From the NCBI GenBank assembly GCA_051846895.1, contig JBPYCQ010000022.1, forward strand, positions 1 to 29,017: a DNA stretch of 29,017 nt, given 5' to 3'. Numbering within the stretch: the first letter of the stretch is position 1; each line of letters opens with the position of its first letter. The notes below the pieces were generated by a model. It ran no database searches and was not told the DNA's origin. It worked only from the letters and a program-made list of their open reading frames with translations. The DNA is from CALKAL01 sp051846895. GTDB taxonomy: Bacteria; Bacillota; Bacilli; Bacillales; Alkalibacillaceae. Shown piece after piece: positions 22,531 through 29,017 of the stretch. The position numbers and the translations under genes are program-made.

Positions 22531-23376
22531 ATGAAAAAACTATTATTTTTAATGATGTTCCTAGCGCTGTTAATTGGTTGTTCAGAAGACGGTTCTATTA
22601 CTCTATTAAACGATGAGCCACTATCATTCGGAAAAAGCATGCTTGAGGACCTTCCAATTAAAGAACGAGATCCTCAATCCATTCTTGACTTAACCATATA
22701 TCCGAACGATAGTCATGAATGGGGAGAGAACGTCACGGGTGTTAAAACTAAATTAAATACTAATGACCAAGTGATGGCTCTCACATTTGATGCTTGTGGA
22801 GGTCCACATGGCAGTCAGTTTGATGAAAAATTAATAAACTATCTCATTGAAAACGACATTCCCGCAACACTGTTTGTCAATAAACGTTGGATTGAGGGCA
22901 ACTACGAGCTATTTATAGAACTTGCTGAACATCCACTTTTTCAAATTGAAAATCACGGAACGAACCACCTCCCAGTTTCTATTGATGGAAAAGAGGCTTG
23001 GGGAATTAAAGGTACGAACAGCCATGAGGAAATCGTCAACGAAGTCATGGAAAATCATCGGTTTATTACAAATTTAACAGGCATTGAACCAACGCTATTC
23101 CGCTCAGGGACGGCTTATTACGATGAAGTAGCTGTACAAATCGTCAAAGACCTCGGATTTGAAGCTGTTAATTTTGATATTTTAGGTGATGCTGGAGGGA
23201 CGTATTCTAAAGAACAAGTGAAACAAGCACTATTATCTGCAGAGAACGGCTCGATTGCTCTTCTACATATGAATCAACCGACAAGTGGTACAGCGGAAGG
23301 GGTTATCGAAGCTATTCCGGTTCTAAAAGAGCTCGGCTATAAATTCGTTTTATTAGGTGAATATAATTTGAAATAA
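22531..23376 (+). CDS. polysaccharide deacetylase family lipoprotein
   Basis: A 281-residue lipoprotein: signal MKKLLFLMMFLALLIGC with lipobox LIGC (Cys17), then a NodB-homology domain (about 78-278). Motif 1 reads ALTFDACGGPHG (Asp87, Ala88), motif 2 ENHGTNHLPVS (His142, His146), motif 3 LFRSGTAYYD, motif 4 FDILGDAGG, motif 5 ALLHMNQP. The usual motif 1 is TFDDG, whose first Asp is the base and second binds metal; here the second is Ala, so metal binding would rest on the two histidines. It should act outside the membrane on peptidoglycan or another N-acetylated glycan. It follows the VOC gene by 18 bp and precedes a terminator. Confidence 0.9.
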   Translation: MKKLLFLMMFLALLIGCSEDGSITLLNDEPLSFGKSMLEDLPIKERDPQSILDLTIYPNDSHEWGENVTGVKTKLNTNDQVMALTFDACGGPHGSQFDEKLINYLIENDIPATLFVNKRWIEGNYELFIELAEHPLFQIENHGTNHLPVSIDGKEAWGIKGTNSHEEIVNEVMENHRFITNLTGIEPTLFRSGTAYYDEVAVQIVKDLGFEAVNFDILGDAGGTYSKEQVKQALLSAENGSIALLHMNQPTSGTAEGVIEAIPVLKELGYKFVLLGEYNLK

Positions 23377-23413
23377 ACAGGTCTTCTCAAAGGTCTGTTT
23401 ATCTTTTTTCGAC
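23374..23413 (+). terminator. terminator after the deacetylase gene
   Basis: AAACAGGTC, loop of eight, GGTCTGTTT, then ATCTTTTTT: a 9-bp stem with two wobbles, starting at the stop codon, with a U-tract. Confidence 0.85.
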
Positions 23414-23426
23414 AAAATATTTCTGC

Positions 23427-23465
23427 ATTCGAAATATTCATTTTCCGAATTAAATATGCTATACT
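23427..23465 (+). promoter_or_regulatory. possible promoter with overlapping palindrome, pepF
   Basis: TATACT (23460-23465) is a good -10, 50 bp before the pepF start. No good -35 lies 17 nt before it. Instead an imperfect palindrome, ATTCGAAAT ... ATTTTCCGAAT (23427-23450), covers the -35 position. It could be an operator or activator site. By eye only. Confidence 0.35.
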
Positions 23466-23514
23466 ACCGATATATTATTTGAAAATTGGCAAGGCTAAAA
23501 AGGAGGAAATTCAA

Positions 23515-25308
23515 TTGAGTACAACCTATCCACAAGTATGGGATTTAGATGTCTTTTTCAAAGGTGGAAGTGCATCACCAGAATTACGCAAACACCTTGA
23601 TGAAACAAAAGAACGGGTAACAGCTTATGCTGAAAAATTAAAATCTTTCACAACACCAACAAGTGCATCACAAGCTAATGACGTCGCGAATTTAGTTGAA
23701 GAAGGTGCAACAATTTCACAGTACATTCGTCAAGCAGGTGCTTTTATAAGCTGTCTTGAAGCCCAAGATATGAGTGACGTAAATGCAAGTGCATTAAGAA
23801 GTGAAGTGACAGAGCTATCCGCCTCGTTTAGTTCCGCTTACAATTCTTTTGAACAAAAACTATCAAAAACAGAAGAAGCTGTATGGAATGATCTCCTAAA
23901 ACATGACACATTAAACGAGTTAAGCTACATCTTAAATGAAGCGAGAGAACAAGCTCAAGAGCAACTTTCAGAGGAAGAAGAAGCTTTAATTTCTGCATTA
24001 TCTGTAGACGGGTATCATGCATGGGGACAAATGTATAATACCATCGTCGGTGAAATGACGGTTAAAGTTAACGTTGAAGGAGAAGAAAAAGAGTTATCAG
24101 TCGGACAGGCGAACAACCTTCTTTCTCATGAGGACCCTGCAGTTCGTAAGGAAGTCTTTGAAAAATTAGAAGCTGCGTGGAAAGAGAAAGAGTCTCTTTT
24201 TGCAAGAACATTAAACCACTTAGCCGGTTTTCGTTTAAACGTTTATAAAAAACGTGGCTGGGATAGCGTCCTTAAAGAACCTCTTGAGATCAATCGCATG
24301 AAGCAAGAAACGCTAGATGCGATGTGGGGTGCGATTACGAAACATAAAGATGATTTCGTGCAATACTTAAACCGTAAAGCACAGCTACTTGGTAAAGAAA
24401 AGTTAGAATGGTATGACTTAGGCGCGCCAACACAAAAAAATCAAGAAAAGTTATCCTATGATGCAGGGGCTGCCTTTATTTTAAAACACTTTGAAACGTT
24501 TAGCCCGATTATGGCAAAGTTTTCCAAACAAGCTTTTGAAGATGCTTGGATTGAAGCTGAAGACCGCGCTGGCAAACGCCCAGGTGGATTTTGTACAGGT
24601 TTCCCTTTAAATGAACAATCACGCATTTTCATGACTTATAGTGGCTCTATGTCAAATGTTGCAACCCTTGCTCATGAACTTGGACATGCCTTCCACTCCT
24701 TTGCGTTAAAAGGCGTACATCCACTCAATCGTCGTTATGCGATGAACGTGGCTGAAACAGCATCAACATTTGCTGAAATGATCGTTGCTGATGCTTCTGT
24801 TAAGGAAGCAACGAGCAAGGAAGATAAAATTGCTTTACTAGAAGATAAATTACAACGAAGTGTTGCTTTCTTCATGAACATTCACTCACGTTTCTTATTC
24901 GAAACAAGATTTTATGAAGAACGTAAAAACGGCTTCGTTCCAGCAAGTCGCTTAAATGAATTAACTGATGAAGCACAACGCGAAGCTTATTGTGATGCGA
25001 TTAATTCGACAAGCCCAAGCTACTGGTCGAATAAATTGCACTTCCATATTACAGGGGTTCCGTTTTACAACTTCCCGTATACGTTCGGCTATTTGTTCTC
25101 ACTAAGCATTTATGCGAAAGCACTTGAAGAAGGAACAAATTATGAAGATAAATATATCGCCCTTCTACGTGACACAGCTGTGATGACAGTTGAAGATTTG
25201 GCGATGAAGCACCTTGGTGAAGATATTACAAAAGAAGCGTTCTGGGAAAAAGGGATTGAGCTTTGTAAGAAGGATGTAGAAGAATATTTAGAGTTAACAG
25301 CTGAATAA
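23515..25308 (+). CDS. pepF: M3 family oligoendopeptidase F
   Basis: A 597-residue M3B zinc metallopeptidase. The N-terminal oligopeptidase domain (about 100-180) is followed by the peptidase_M3 catalytic domain with ATLAHELGHAFH: zinc ligands His387 and His391, catalytic Glu388; AMNVAETASTFAEM supplies the third ligand (Glu). PepF-type enzymes cut peptides of about 6-17 residues in the cytoplasm. The start is TTG at 23515 (MSTTYPQVWDLD) because GGAGG lies 8 nt upstream; a TTG 12 codons earlier has no site. Monocistronic between two terminators. Confidence 0.95.
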   Translation: MSTTYPQVWDLDVFFKGGSASPELRKHLDETKERVTAYAEKLKSFTTPTSASQANDVANLVEEGATISQYIRQAGAFISCLEAQDMSDVNASALRSEVTELSASFSSAYNSFEQKLSKTEEAVWNDLLKHDTLNELSYILNEAREQAQEQLSEEEEALISALSVDGYHAWGQMYNTIVGEMTVKVNVEGEEKELSVGQANNLLSHEDPAVRKEVFEKLEAAWKEKESLFARTLNHLAGFRLNVYKKRGWDSVLKEPLEINRMKQETLDAMWGAITKHKDDFVQYLNRKAQLLGKEKLEWYDLGAPTQKNQEKLSYDAGAAFILKHFETFSPIMAKFSKQAFEDAWIEAEDRAGKRPGGFCTGFPLNEQSRIFMTYSGSMSNVATLAHELGHAFHSFALKGVHPLNRRYAMNVAETASTFAEMIVADASVKEATSKEDKIALLEDKLQRSVAFFMNIHSRFLFETRFYEERKNGFVPASRLNELTDEAQREAYCDAINSTSPSYWSNKLHFHITGVPFYNFPYTFGYLFSLSIYAKALEEGTNYEDKYIALLRDTAVMTVEDLAMKHLGEDITKEAFWEKGIELCKKDVEEYLELTAE

Positions 25309-25315
25309 ATAAATT

Positions 25316-25352
25316 AAACCAGTTGTGAACAAATATCACAACTGGTTTTTTC
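25316..25352. terminator. bidirectional terminator between pepF and the ABC exporter
   Basis: ACCAGTTGTGA, loop ACAAATA, TCACAACTGGT, then TTTTTTC: a perfect 11-bp stem. Plus-strand U-tract serves pepF; on the minus strand the flanking AAACC gives a weaker one for the converging exporter gene, which stops at 25358. Confidence 0.92.
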
Positions 25353-25357
25353 ATCTG

Positions 25358-27088
25358 TTAAACTAACTGATGCTCAGCATATTCTCGATACAATGCATGT
25401 CGTTTCATAAGATCATGATGCTTACCTATTCCAGTAATTTTTCCGTTTTCCAAAAATAAAATTTGATCAGCATTAACGATTGTCGATAGTCGATGAGCAA
25501 TTACTAAAGTCGTTCTACCTTTCATCAATCGCGATAAAGCCTCCTGAACGATCCCTTCTGACTGAGTATCGAGACTTGCTGTCGCTTCATCTAACATTAA
25601 TATCTTAGGATCCCTTAAAAACGCCCGAACGATATTAATTCGTTGTCTTTGCCCACCTGAAAGCATTACCCCTCGTTCTCCAACTACAGTATCGAGTTGT
25701 TTAGAAAACCTTTTAATAAATTCATCAGCAAAAGCCATACGGCAGACTTCCCACAATTGTTCATCTGAAATATTTTCTGTATTTGGCAATCCGTAAGTTA
25801 TATTTTCACGAATCGTTCCGGCTATCATTGCACTGTCTTGTGATACATAACCGATTTGACTACGCCATGATTGTAACGTTAGTTCTTCGATTGGTAGATC
25901 ATCGATTAAGATTTGTCCTTCATTAGGAATATAAAAACGTTCAATTAAAGAAAAGATCGTCGTTTTCCCTGCCCCACTAGGACCAACGATTGCTACCATT
26001 TCTCCAGGCTTAGCATTAAAACTAACATTTTGAAGTACTGGTTCATCTTTATGATAACTAAAAGAGATATTTGATAGCGTTAATGTTCTATTTGTAATAT
26101 CTAGTTCTATTCCTCGATTAACCAATTCTTCGGGTTGCTCTAATATATTAATAATTCTTTCAGTTGCTCCTTTCGCTTTTTGTAACTTTGTAAAGAACAT
26201 TGCAAACAAAGAAATTGGATGATTTATTTGAAATGCATATATGACAAAGGCAACTAATGTACCTGTCGTCATCGATCCCTCAGCTACACGAATACCTCCA
26301 TAAGCTATGACGATGACTAGTACGACCATCATCGTCGTATACATAAAAGGACTTAGTAGTGATAAAATACGCGACTCCTTCAATCCAAATTTAAATAAAT
26401 TATTAATGCCTTTTAAACCTTTTTCTTCTTCAAACTTCTCTGCTGTTGATAATTTCATTAATCGAATTTCACTTAATGTTTGTTGAATGTGACTCGAAAA
26501 TTTAGCCGTTTCATCTTGTAGACCTCGTGATATTGACGAGATTTTTCTTCCAAGTGGAACGATAATCGCAACAGCTAATGGGATAGCAACTAGGAGCATT
26601 ATTGTCATTTGCCAATCAAGCCATAATAGTAAAATTACCGCCCCAACAATTGTAATAAACCCGCGCACTGCTTGCGGAAAATCAATCGAAACTAATTCCT
26701 TCACTATTGAAGAATCACTAATAATGCGACTAACTGATTCACCACTAGTATTGTGATCAAAATATTGAACAGGTAAATGGATGAATTTACGCCATATTCT
26801 TTCTCTTAGTTTTGATACTACTGATAAACCAACATATGAAAGTGAATAAGTAGTAATACCGTCAAGTAAGGATTGCAATATAAAGATAATAGCAATCGTT
26901 ATTATAATTAAATTATTATTTGAGTTATTTGTAAAATTATCTATCAAGTCCTTTGTTAGGATAGGAACGGATAAACTTATAATAGTGAATATTATCGTTC
27001 CAAACATCCCAACTAAAAAAGGTACTTTGGGAATATTTATACCAGTAATTAAATTTATTAACGACTTCATTTCACGAGGCCTTTTCAA
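25358..27088 (-). CDS. ABC exporter, fused permease and ATPase (lanthipeptide-cluster context)
   Basis: A 576-residue half-transporter: six-TM ABC membrane domain (about 22-305), then the nucleotide-binding domain with Walker A GPSGAGKT (369-376), signature LSGGQ (476-480), Walker B ILMLDE (496-501) and H-loop His532. It has the BmrA/MsbA/LanT-like layout without an N-terminal C39 peptidase, so any leader would be removed elsewhere. Start: TTG at 27088 with GGGAG about 9 nt upstream; ATG at 27070 with AAAAGG upstream is nearly as good. It follows a small exported peptide gene and a lanthipeptide synthetase stub on the same strand. Exporter of that lost cluster is an inference from position; a general multidrug role is equally compatible with the sequence. 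Confidence 0.88.
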   Translation of the reverse strand: MKRPREMKSLINLITGINIPKVPFLVGMFGTIIFTIISLSVPILTKDLIDNFTNNSNNNLIIITIAIIFILQSLLDGITTYSLSYVGLSVVSKLRERIWRKFIHLPVQYFDHNTSGESVSRIISDSSIVKELVSIDFPQAVRGFITIVGAVILLLWLDWQMTIMLLVAIPLAVAIIVPLGRKISSISRGLQDETAKFSSHIQQTLSEIRLMKLSTAEKFEEEKGLKGINNLFKFGLKESRILSLLSPFMYTTMMVVLVIVIAYGGIRVAEGSMTTGTLVAFVIYAFQINHPISLFAMFFTKLQKAKGATERIINILEQPEELVNRGIELDITNRTLTLSNISFSYHKDEPVLQNVSFNAKPGEMVAIVGPSGAGKTTIFSLIERFYIPNEGQILIDDLPIEELTLQSWRSQIGYVSQDSAMIAGTIRENITYGLPNTENISDEQLWEVCRMAFADEFIKRFSKQLDTVVGERGVMLSGGQRQRINIVRAFLRDPKILMLDEATASLDTQSEGIVQEALSRLMKGRTTLVIAHRLSTIVNADQILFLENGKITGIGKHHDLMKRHALYREYAEHQLV

Positions 27089-27141
27089 GCTCGTTCACTC
27101 CCACAACAGTGCTATTAAATTTAATATTGGCATGTAACCGT

Positions 27142-27267
27142 CTAATCTGAGCTTATTTGTTCCATTGGTCCTGTATCTTCTTCATTCGGAGAAACAAAAT
27201 GTCCTGTATGACTACTATTTAACCAAAACAAAACTACAATAAATGATAATAAAATAGCTCTTCTCAT
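27142..27267 (-). CDS. small exported or membrane-anchored peptide, unknown
   Basis: A 41-residue ORF not resembling anything I know. MRRAILLSFIVVLFWLNSS is a short positively charged start plus hydrophobic segment (signal peptide or anchor), followed by a polar, acidic tail (TGHFVSPNEEDTGPMEQISSD). The ribosome site is excellent: AAGGAGG, 9 nt before the ATG, which argues for real translation. No cysteine is present, so it cannot be a lanthipeptide core with Cys-derived rings; Ser and Thr are few. It lies between the LanKC stub and the ABC exporter, all on the minus strand. It could be a secreted signal peptide of Phr type, an immunity or accessory peptide, or an unrelated micro-protein. Unsure. 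Confidence 0.6.
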   Translation of the reverse strand: MRRAILLSFIVVLFWLNSSHTGHFVSPNEEDTGPMEQISSD

Positions 27268-27306
27268 TTATTTATTCCTCCTTTTTCTTAAGTAGTGTTA
27301 TCAAAA

Positions 27307-27708
27307 TTAAAGTTGAATCGCATTTTGTTTAACAATTTCATTCGAATCTACTGGTAATTCATCAATTAAAAAATTAAAATTCAGTGTATTTGGATTTATT
27401 AGTCGATTGAAAAACAATGCAATACCGGCTGACCCTGAAGCAAATTCCGTTGAAACATGTGCTAATTGATCACCAGGAAACACTATTCCTTTGTCTCTTT
27501 CAATTTTAAAAATGTCTATGCCCCTAGCAACTTTAAAGGCTTCGTTTAAATATCTGTCATCTTCTAAAAATTGATATGCATCAATCAGTACATTTCCCAC
27601 TCCTGCCATACCTATAAATAAAGAAGGATAGGTTGTATATTTTCTGCTACAATCCTTCATTGTATCATTTAACAACTTCTTATACCTAGAATCTAAAGGG
27701 CTATCCAA
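27307..27708 (-). pseudogene. C-terminal stub of a class III/IV lanthipeptide synthetase (LanKC/LanL type)
   Basis: A 133-codon fragment matching the end of the LanC-like cyclase domain of class III synthetases: PSLFIGMAGVGNVLIDAYQF...DDRYLNEAFKVARGIDIF, then GIVFPGDQLAHVSTEFASGSAGIALFFNRL. A full LanKC has about 800-900 residues (lyase, kinase, cyclase); only the last seventh is here. The natural C-terminus is intact. The upstream end coincides with an inverted repeat (27698-27730) that looks like an insertion-sequence end; the only start, TTG at 27708, lies inside that hairpin and has no ribosome site, and in-frame stops follow just upstream. So this is a dead remnant. The zinc ligands of true LanC enzymes are not visible, as expected for class III. 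Confidence 0.82.
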
Positions 27709-27730
27709 GAAATGACTTTTTGGACAGCCC
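27698..27730. repeat. short inverted repeat resembling an IS terminus, at the LanKC breakpoint
   Basis: GGGCTATCCA (27698-27707) and TGGACAGCCC (27721-27730), 9 of 10 pairs, around a 13-nt loop. TTTTTGGACAGCCCC recalls terminal inverted repeats of several Bacillaceae insertion sequences (IS1182-like), from memory. It also sits 26 bp behind the stop of the gene at 27757 and could work as its terminator on the minus strand, though the U-tract is only TTT. Confidence 0.6.
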
Positions 27731-27756
27731 CTTAAGATATATAATCTAATTTAGAC

Positions 27757-28152
27757 TTAACCTTCAACTAAAGCTTCGTATACGATGACTTCATCATTAT
27801 ATTTTGCCAGAATAATAAAAGGTGCATCTCCATTTGTATATTGGTCACCGGTTGTATATAATTTAGTTCCTTTAGGGAGTTTACTTGCGTAAAAATTTTT
27901 GAACCACCATTCATTGGTTGATTGTTTTTTAATTTCTCCAATCAATGCACCATCATTAATTTTGTGATCTAATTCTAAATCTCTCTGATCTATTTTAATG
28001 TATATTAAATTGTCTAATTTAACGATATCTGCATCAGGCTTATTATTCAATATCTCTCTTGCTGTGGGATTCCCAAAACCCATATTCAAATATATAAAAT
28101 ATACAAGTAAACAAACAAATAATATAATGGAGATGTAAATGATTTTTTTCAA
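27757..28152 (-). CDS. membrane-anchored protein of unknown function
   Basis: A 131-residue protein: one N-terminal transmembrane anchor (IIYISIILFVCLLVYFIYL), then a globular part including NPTAREILNNKPDADIVKLDNLIYI, GALIGEIKKQ, KLPKGTKLYTTGD and APFIILAKYNDEVIVYEALVEG. Small Bacillus extracytoplasmic proteins with NPTAxEIL...DAD and KLPxGTxIY segments look similar, but I know no function. The TTG at 28152 is preferred: GAGG lies 9 nt upstream, while the GTG three codons earlier abuts its site. It is on the same strand as the LanKC stub but likely unrelated to it. Confidence 0.72.
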   Translation of the reverse strand: MKKIIYISIILFVCLLVYFIYLNMGFGNPTAREILNNKPDADIVKLDNLIYIKIDQRDLELDHKINDGALIGEIKKQSTNEWWFKNFYASKLPKGTKLYTTGDQYTNGDAPFIILAKYNDEVIVYEALVEG

Positions 28153-28208
28153 AAAACTCACCCTCTTTTATAGATGTAATTATTATTCTAACATTGATAG
28201 GGTAATAT

Positions 28209-28287
28209 TTAATTTATATCATTTAATAATTCTTCGACTTCCACTAATAAAAACTGGCCATTAAAACCTGATGCTAGTATAGTTTCA
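28209..28287 (-). pseudogene. 3' tail of a gene interrupted by the IS3-family element
   Basis: On the minus strand an open frame enters from the IS edge and reads ETILASGFNGQFLLVEVEELL followed by NDIN and TAA (stop at 28209-28211). The composition is protein-like and it ends with an acidic amphipathic helix, as a natural C-terminus might. The rest of the gene should lie beyond the insertion sequence, outside the window. I do not recognise the family. Confidence 0.5.
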
Positions 28288-28345
28288 TGGACACATCTTA
28301 GTTAAGTTATTACAATCAACTTTAGGAGGATGTGTCCAATGAAAC
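28282..28345. repeat. inverted repeat at the IS left end covering the orfA start
   Basis: GTTTCATGGACACATC (28282-28297) pairs with GATGTGTCCAATGAAAC (28329-28345): 16 pairs with one bulged base. The second arm contains the orfA start codon (28339) and begins at the last base of the GGAGG ribosome site (28325-28329). In RNA read in from outside the element this would form a hairpin hiding the start. Confidence 0.8.
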
Positions 28346-28617
28346 ATAAGAATAATGGAAAACGATACAATGACGACTTTCGTAAAATGGTTGTTGAGTT
28401 ATATCACTCTGGTCAATCAGTTAGAAGTTTAAGCAGCGAATATGGCGTTTCTGAAGTAACTATTTATGCATGGATTAAAAAGTTCAATCCAGTTGAGTTA
28501 GAGGATGGTTCCTCTGTAACCCCTGATGATTATGCAAAATTACAGAAACAATTACTTAAATTACAACAGGAAAATGATATCTTAAAAAAGGCTATGGCCA
28601 TATTCGCAAAAAAGTAA
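28339..28617 (+). CDS. IS3-family transposase OrfA (helix-turn-helix)
   Basis: A 92-residue OrfA: helix-turn-helix of the HTH_Tnp_1 type (NDDFRKMVVELYHSGQSVRSLSSEYGVSEVTIYAWIKKF, about residues 9-47), then a leucine-rich coiled coil (YAKLQKQLLKLQQENDILKKAMAIF). It binds the element's ends. ATG at 28339 is preferred, 9 nt after GGAGG; an ATG three codons earlier abuts the site. It ends in A AAA AAG TAA, a programmed -1 frameshift site into orfB. Confidence 0.93.
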   Translation: MKHKNNGKRYNDDFRKMVVELYHSGQSVRSLSSEYGVSEVTIYAWIKKFNPVELEDGSSVTPDDYAKLQKQLLKLQQENDILKKAMAIFAKK

Positions 28618-29017
28618 ATGATGCTGAAATCACTGATTTTATTCATGACCAAAAAGATAAATATCCAATACAAACAATGTGTAAAGTACTTGATGTTCCA
28701 AGAAGTACATACTATCAGTCATTAAATCAAACGATTTCTAATCGTGAACGAGAAAATAATGAATTAACCGAAAAAATTATTGAGATCCATAAAGAAAGTA
28801 AAAAACGTTATGGTGCACCTAAAATCCATCAACAATTGATAAAGATGGGTTACAAAGCTAGTCTAAAACGAGTTCAACGTTTAATGAAAAAAGCTGATAT
28901 TAGGTCAATCGTTGTTAAAAAGTTTCGTCCTACACCTAGCAAGGAAACGATTGTAGAACGTGAAAATATTTTAGAAAGAGACTTTTCAACAAATACAATT
29001 AATGAAAAATGGGTTGG
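28614..29017 (+). CDS. IS3-family transposase OrfB, N-terminal part (made by -1 frameshift)
   Basis: In the -1 frame after the slippery A AAA AAG at 28608-28614 the reading continues VNDAEITDFIHDQKDKYPI, then MCKVLDVPRSTYY and HKESKKRYGAPKIHQQL, the HTH_21 region of IS3-family (IS150-like) transposases, to the window edge at TNTINEKWV, where the DDE catalytic domain begins. It has no start codon with a ribosome site of its own, so OrfAB would be a fusion made by frameshifting. Confidence 0.9.

Larger units (their letters stand above)
28288..29017 (+). mobile_element. IS3-family insertion sequence, left part (runs off the window)
   Basis: The left end is near 28288 (TGGACACATC), possibly at 28282 if the GTTTCA is part of the terminal repeat. 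It holds orfA and a frameshifted orfB, the IS3-family arrangement. The right end and target duplication lie outside the window. It truncates the gene whose tail is at 28209. Confidence 0.9.

Noticed and set aside
27142..27267. Intact lanthipeptide precursor
   Set aside because: The peptide has no cysteine, has a signal-like hydrophobic N-terminus and a tail with few Ser/Thr; class III precursors need Ser and usually Cys in a core after a helical leader.

Overview
The window comes from a low-GC, endospore-forming Bacillaceae chromosome. The 5' end of the 16S rRNA, the Bacillus-type alr-ndoAI-ndoA-rsbRSTUVW-sigB-rsbX block, and the sporulation genes cmpA, ydcC and yppG all point there. The V1 stretch of the 16S fragment recalls the Oceanobacillus/Virgibacillus group; that is from memory, with no search done.

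Layout. 1-1520, minus strand: a cluster of ten tRNA genes (Asn, Ser, Glu, Asp, Gln, Lys, Leu, Arg, Gly, Ile in transcription order) reading into a 16S rRNA gene cut by the window edge. It has a near-consensus promoter at 1490-1518, an internal terminator-like hairpin after tRNA-Gln, a second possible promoter before tRNA-Arg, and a 5' fragment of tRNA-Asn duplicated just inside the main promoter. 1667-4663: sprT and tex (minus), with the unlisted micro-gene cmpA (plus) between them. 4787-9685, minus: the complete general stress response operon rsbR-rsbS-rsbT-rsbU-rsbV-rsbW-sigB-rsbX with a textbook SigB promoter between rsbU and rsbV. 9924-13476, minus: the MazEF-type pair ndoA/ndoAI, alr, the LolA-like lipoprotein ydcC with a good SigE-type promoter, and acpS. 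13559-15963, plus: rhomboid protease, EamA transporter, DegV protein. 16017-16150: seven 19-21 bp tandem repeats. 16224-20691: YppG-like coat protein, a monothiol glutaredoxin-like protein, an SDR, and a redox cluster in which two seven-iron ferredoxin genes flank a DUF1450 gene and a membrane-protein gene; then a methyltransferase and a small zinc-finger-like membrane protein. 20800-25308, plus: luciferase-like oxidoreductase, VOC protein, lipoprotein deacetylase and oligoendopeptidase PepF. 25358-29017: an accessory region with an ABC exporter, an exported 41-residue peptide, the C-terminal stub of a class III/IV lanthipeptide synthetase, an unknown membrane-anchored protein, the tail of another broken gene, and the left part of an IS3-family insertion sequence that leaves the window.

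How the genes work together. The left two thirds is conserved core: stress sensing (RsbR/RsbS stressosome, released RsbT, RsbU phosphatase, RsbV/RsbW partner switch, SigB), with acpS, alr, EndoA and tex as neighbours, as in B. subtilis. The right end looks like a decayed ribosomal-peptide cluster damaged by insertion sequences; its exporter and small peptide gene are still intact. That region is the least ordinary part of the window. I see no complete new system, but the orphan peptide/exporter pair, the duplicated tRNA fragment and the start-codon-sequestering hairpin at the IS end deserve a look.
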